The notes below the pieces were generated by a model. It was not told where the DNA came from, did not search any database, and saw only the letters and a list, made by a program, of their open reading frames with translations. Position numbers and translations under genes: made by a program. A stretch of 64,000 nt of DNA, from contig JACVCJ010000001.1 in the NCBI GenBank assembly GCA_016742095.1, forward strand, positions 183,337 to 247,336. Reading direction: 5' to 3'. This stretch comes from Bacteroidia bacterium (GTDB lineage Bacteria > Bacteroidota > Bacteroidia > CAIKAF01). Positions 61,537-64,000 of the stretch are shown here, one piece after another; position 1 is the first letter of the stretch, and each line of letters begins with the position of its first letter.

Positions 61537-63276
61537 ATGAATATTCGTAACACCCGGTTGTTCGCTCTCTCTTTATGTATTTCCCTGTTCCTGGCTGCCT
61601 GCGGTCCTAAAAAACCGAAGGTGACCGCCCCCGAAAAATTTGACGTGACCATGCGCCTGCCCGCCGAACCTACCGGGCTCAACTCCATTGTGAACCGCGA
61701 CGGAATGAAAGGCCTGGTGCTGCAATACATCATGTTTCAGCCGCTTACGATAGACAATGAATCCCTGAACATATTCCCCATGGTGGCTAAAAATATGCCC
61801 ATCGTGAACCGTATGGCCGACAGCTCTGTGCACGTTACCCTGGAACTGCGCCCCGAAGCCCGCTGGGATGACGGTTCCGCCGTGACCGTGGCCGATGTGC
61901 TGTTCTCCCTCAAACTCTGCATCCTGCCCTGGATCAGCAACGGAGCCGTGAAAGGCGGTTTTGCCGATGTGGAGGACGTGCTGCTGACGCCGGGTAATGA
62001 CCATAAATACACTGTGGTGTTCAAACGCCCGTATTTCCTGGCTTCCATCATCGCCGGGGATATGAACCTGTTCCCAAAGTATAAATACGACCCCCAAGGC
62101 GTGCTGGATGCCTATACCATTCCCCAGATACAACGGAATGACCCGAAGCTGATGGCCGATTCGGCCGTGAAACGCTTTGCAGAAGCTTTTAATTCGGAAA
62201 AATACAGCCGCGAGATCGTGGAAGGCTGCGGTCCCTACAAGCTGGAAAAATGGGAGGCCGGCAAACGCATCGTACTGCGTAAAAAAGAGAACTGGTGGGG
62301 CAATTCCTTTACCAACAACGGCTCTTTCTTTAAGGCCTACCCGGATAAGATCACGTTCGAGATCATCAGGGACGAGAACACCGCCATCAACGCACTCAAG
62401 GCCGGTACCATTGACGGTATGGCCTCCGTGGACTTCAAGACCTTTACGCAGACCCTGCAGAAAGACGCCGCCCTGCAACAGAACTTCGATTTTCATACGC
62501 CGGATATGCTGGCTTTTGAATACCTGGGCCTCAACGCTCGCCGTCCCCTGCTGAAAGACCGTGCTACACGCAAGGCGCTGGCCTATGCCGTGGATGCGGA
62601 CCGTATCATTTCCACCCTGATGTATGGACTGGGCAAACGGATCAAGGGACACATCACCCAGAACCGCCCGGAAGAAGTGAGCGCACAGCTTACCCTGAAT
62701 GAATTCAGCCTGGCGAAGGCAAATGCCATGCTCGATTCCCTGGGCTGGAAAGACACGAACGGCGACGGCATCCGTGAAAAAGGAGGCCGTAAGAACACCT
62801 TAAAACTGAACCTGCTGGTGAACGCCGGCAACGAACGCCGCGAGAAAACGGCCCTGCTCATCCGCGACGATATGAAACAGGCCGGGGTAGACGTACACAT
62901 CGAGATCATGGAAATGGGGGCCTATATCAATGCCCTTTCCAAAGGTAATTTTGATATGGTGTTAAGCGGCACCGTGGGCAGCGCCCTGGAATCGGACCCT
63001 TACCAGCTCTGGCATACGGCCTCGGCCGGCGGCAACTTTACCGGTTTCGGCAATGCGTACAGCGATTCACTGATCATGGCCTTCCGCGTGGAAATGGACC
63101 CGCTGAAACGTATCGGGATCAGCAAAAAGCTGCAGGAAGAGATCCAGTGGTTCGGCTCGGTGATCTTCCTGAACGACATGAAAGAACGCATCGTATTCTC
63201 TAAAAAATTCGAAGAACTTACCGTATCGGAACAACGTCCGGGTTTCTGGCTGGGTTCCTTACGTAAAAAGCCCTGA
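61537..63276 (+). CDS. Peptide ABC transporter substrate-binding lipoprotein
   Basis: The 579-residue protein starts at MNIRNTRLFALSLCISLFLA; a start 13 codons upstream would disrupt the lipoprotein signal. The lipobox is LAAC, giving a lipid-anchored periplasmic protein. The rest is a family 5 (DppA/OppA-type) solute-binding protein: RPEARWDDGSAVTVADVLFS, YFLASIIAGDMNLFPKY, GCGPYKLEKWEAGKRIVLRK and GDGIREKGGRKNTLKLNLLV. It should deliver oligopeptides or similar compounds to the permease encoded six bases downstream. The codon use is that of the core genome. Confidence 0.9.
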   Translation: MNIRNTRLFALSLCISLFLAACGPKKPKVTAPEKFDVTMRLPAEPTGLNSIVNRDGMKGLVLQYIMFQPLTIDNESLNIFPMVAKNMPIVNRMADSSVHVTLELRPEARWDDGSAVTVADVLFSLKLCILPWISNGAVKGGFADVEDVLLTPGNDHKYTVVFKRPYFLASIIAGDMNLFPKYKYDPQGVLDAYTIPQIQRNDPKLMADSAVKRFAEAFNSEKYSREIVEGCGPYKLEKWEAGKRIVLRKKENWWGNSFTNNGSFFKAYPDKITFEIIRDENTAINALKAGTIDGMASVDFKTFTQTLQKDAALQQNFDFHTPDMLAFEYLGLNARRPLLKDRATRKALAYAVDADRIISTLMYGLGKRIKGHITQNRPEEVSAQLTLNEFSLAKANAMLDSLGWKDTNGDGIREKGGRKNTLKLNLLVNAGNERREKTALLIRDDMKQAGVDVHIEIMEMGAYINALSKGNFDMVLSGTVGSALESDPYQLWHTASAGGNFTGFGNAYSDSLIMAFRVEMDPLKRIGISKKLQEEIQWFGSVIFLNDMKERIVFSKKFEELTVSEQRPGFWLGSLRKKP

Positions 63277-63282
63277 TAATGC

Positions 63283-64000
63283 ATGGGGAAGTACCTGGCC
63301 GCACGTACATTCGGGTTACTGCTGACCCTGCTGGCGGTTACCCTGCTGGTAATGGCCCTGGTGCGCCTGGCTCCCGGTGACCCCGTGGCCGATAGAACGG
63401 GCGGCCCCGAACGCTATTTCGCCGACGGCAACCGGGAAGGATATACGCAATACCTGCAGAATTACCGGAGAGAATCCGCCGCCTGGTTCCTCGATCAGCC
63501 TCTTTTTTACATTTCTGTACGTCCCGGGTTTTACCCGGACAGCCTGTATACCGTATTCCCGCTGGCCCGGCGCAAAGCCCTGGCCGAACTCTGCCGCGAA
63601 ACACAGGACCGCGACCTTTCTGCTTTTGTGGACGCGCAGTGCGAAGACTGGGCCTTCCGCAACGATACGGCCGTGGCACATTCCCTGAAAAAACTGGGCA
63701 GCGGCTGGCTGGCTGGTGCCATAGAGGCGGAAACGATACTGGCTACCTTGCAGGAAGCTTTACAGGATAAAGACATTTCTGCCGCCGATGCCGGTGCTTG
63801 CCGTAAAATCATTGCCGAATGGGAAATACGTCCGGATGCCGGCTACCTGCCGCAGTTCTGCTGGAACCGCCGCAATGCCTTTGACCGCTGGTTTACAGGC
63901 GGCGGGGCAGGAGGGGGCATCGTCCGGGGCGACTGGGGACATACCGCCCTCGAGAACCGGCCCGTATCTGCCGTAATTGCCGAACACATCGGTTCCACGT
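63283..64000 (+). CDS. ABC transporter permease, DppB-like (partial, 3' end outside window)
   Basis: The frame begins MGKYLAARTFGLLLTLLAVT, the first membrane helix, followed by VRLAPGDPVAD, the conserved loop of DppB/OppB permeases. About 190 residues of soluble, periplasm-facing sequence follow (with WFLDQPLFYISVRPGFYPDS), much longer than in the Escherichia coli protein. It then resumes with RGDWGHTALENRPVSAVIAE, the usual sequence before helix 2. It is open to the window end. It begins six bases after the lipoprotein gene, so they form one operon with probable further permease and ATPase genes outside. Confidence 0.85.
   Translation, partial: MGKYLAARTFGLLLTLLAVTLLVMALVRLAPGDPVADRTGGPERYFADGNREGYTQYLQNYRRESAAWFLDQPLFYISVRPGFYPDSLYTVFPLARRKALAELCRETQDRDLSAFVDAQCEDWAFRNDTAVAHSLKKLGSGWLAGAIEAETILATLQEALQDKDISAADAGACRKIIAEWEIRPDAGYLPQFCWNRRNAFDRWFTGGGAGGGIVRGDWGHTALENRPVSAVIAEHIGST

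Overview
The window comes from a member of the Bacteroidota, most likely of the Chitinophagia type; the rank below phylum is a guess. The evidence is the set of secreted proteins with type IX secretion (T9SS) C-terminal domains or gliding-type C-termini, the Bacteroidota -7 promoter element TAnnTTTG upstream of ten genes, giant Rhs-like proteins, His-rich metal efflux genes and an AraC regulator with a metal-binding head. Most of the sequence is of moderate GC content. Clearly AT-richer patches mark the 3' end of the Rhs gene (about 39.5-40.3 kb) and an island at about 57.5-61.0 kb.

Layout. 0-8.6 kb: two T9SS cargo genes in an operon, an outer-membrane barrel protein and a membrane glycosyltransferase. 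9.1-17.2 kb: a heavy-metal efflux operon (small His-rich DUF6660-like protein, RND pump fused to its outer-membrane factor, membrane fusion protein, Zn/Cd P-type ATPase). 17.3-23.2 kb: a protein strikingly like animal DHCR24 (sterol delta-24 reductase), two T9SS proteins, and an EXPERA-domain protein like TMEM97/EBP, so two eukaryote-like sterol families lie within 6 kb. 23.3-27.3 kb: tandem XRE regulators with a palindromic operator, then a four-gene two-component operon.

27.5-33.1 kb: the most exciting part. An operon encodes a 578-residue multicore RiPP (peptide natural product) precursor, then an APH-like kinase, a HopA1-family protein and a LanC cyclase. The precursor has a Cys-free N-terminus of about 117 residues followed by 39 cysteines. 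Eight of these clusters follow SC[VI]xCTG[IVL]P[FIL][VI]C, and Q-rich spacers separate the modules. Kinase plus HopA1 protein would dehydrate Ser/Thr and LanC would close the thioether rings, so this looks like a class V-like lanthipeptide system with one giant precursor. Two hairpins lie between precursor and enzymes, and a perfect palindrome lies in the leader.

33.3-36.9 kb: a copper module (two-domain HMA protein, CopA, AraC regulator with HMA head). 37-39.4 kb: a T9SS protein, a dihydrofolate reductase-like protein and an IS3 remnant. 39.5-56.6 kb: a three-gene operon of a 3076-residue Rhs protein, its 2215-residue partner and a 382-residue secreted protein. 57-61 kb: a glyoxalase-fold protein, then an AT-rich island with a broken T9SS relic, a 57-residue ORF, a YcaO enzyme (a second possible RiPP locus), a frameshifted HTH gene and a trypsin-like peptidase. 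The island is bounded by three tRNA genes (Arg, Pro, Ser). 61.5-64 kb: a peptide ABC transporter (lipoprotein and permease), cut by the window end.
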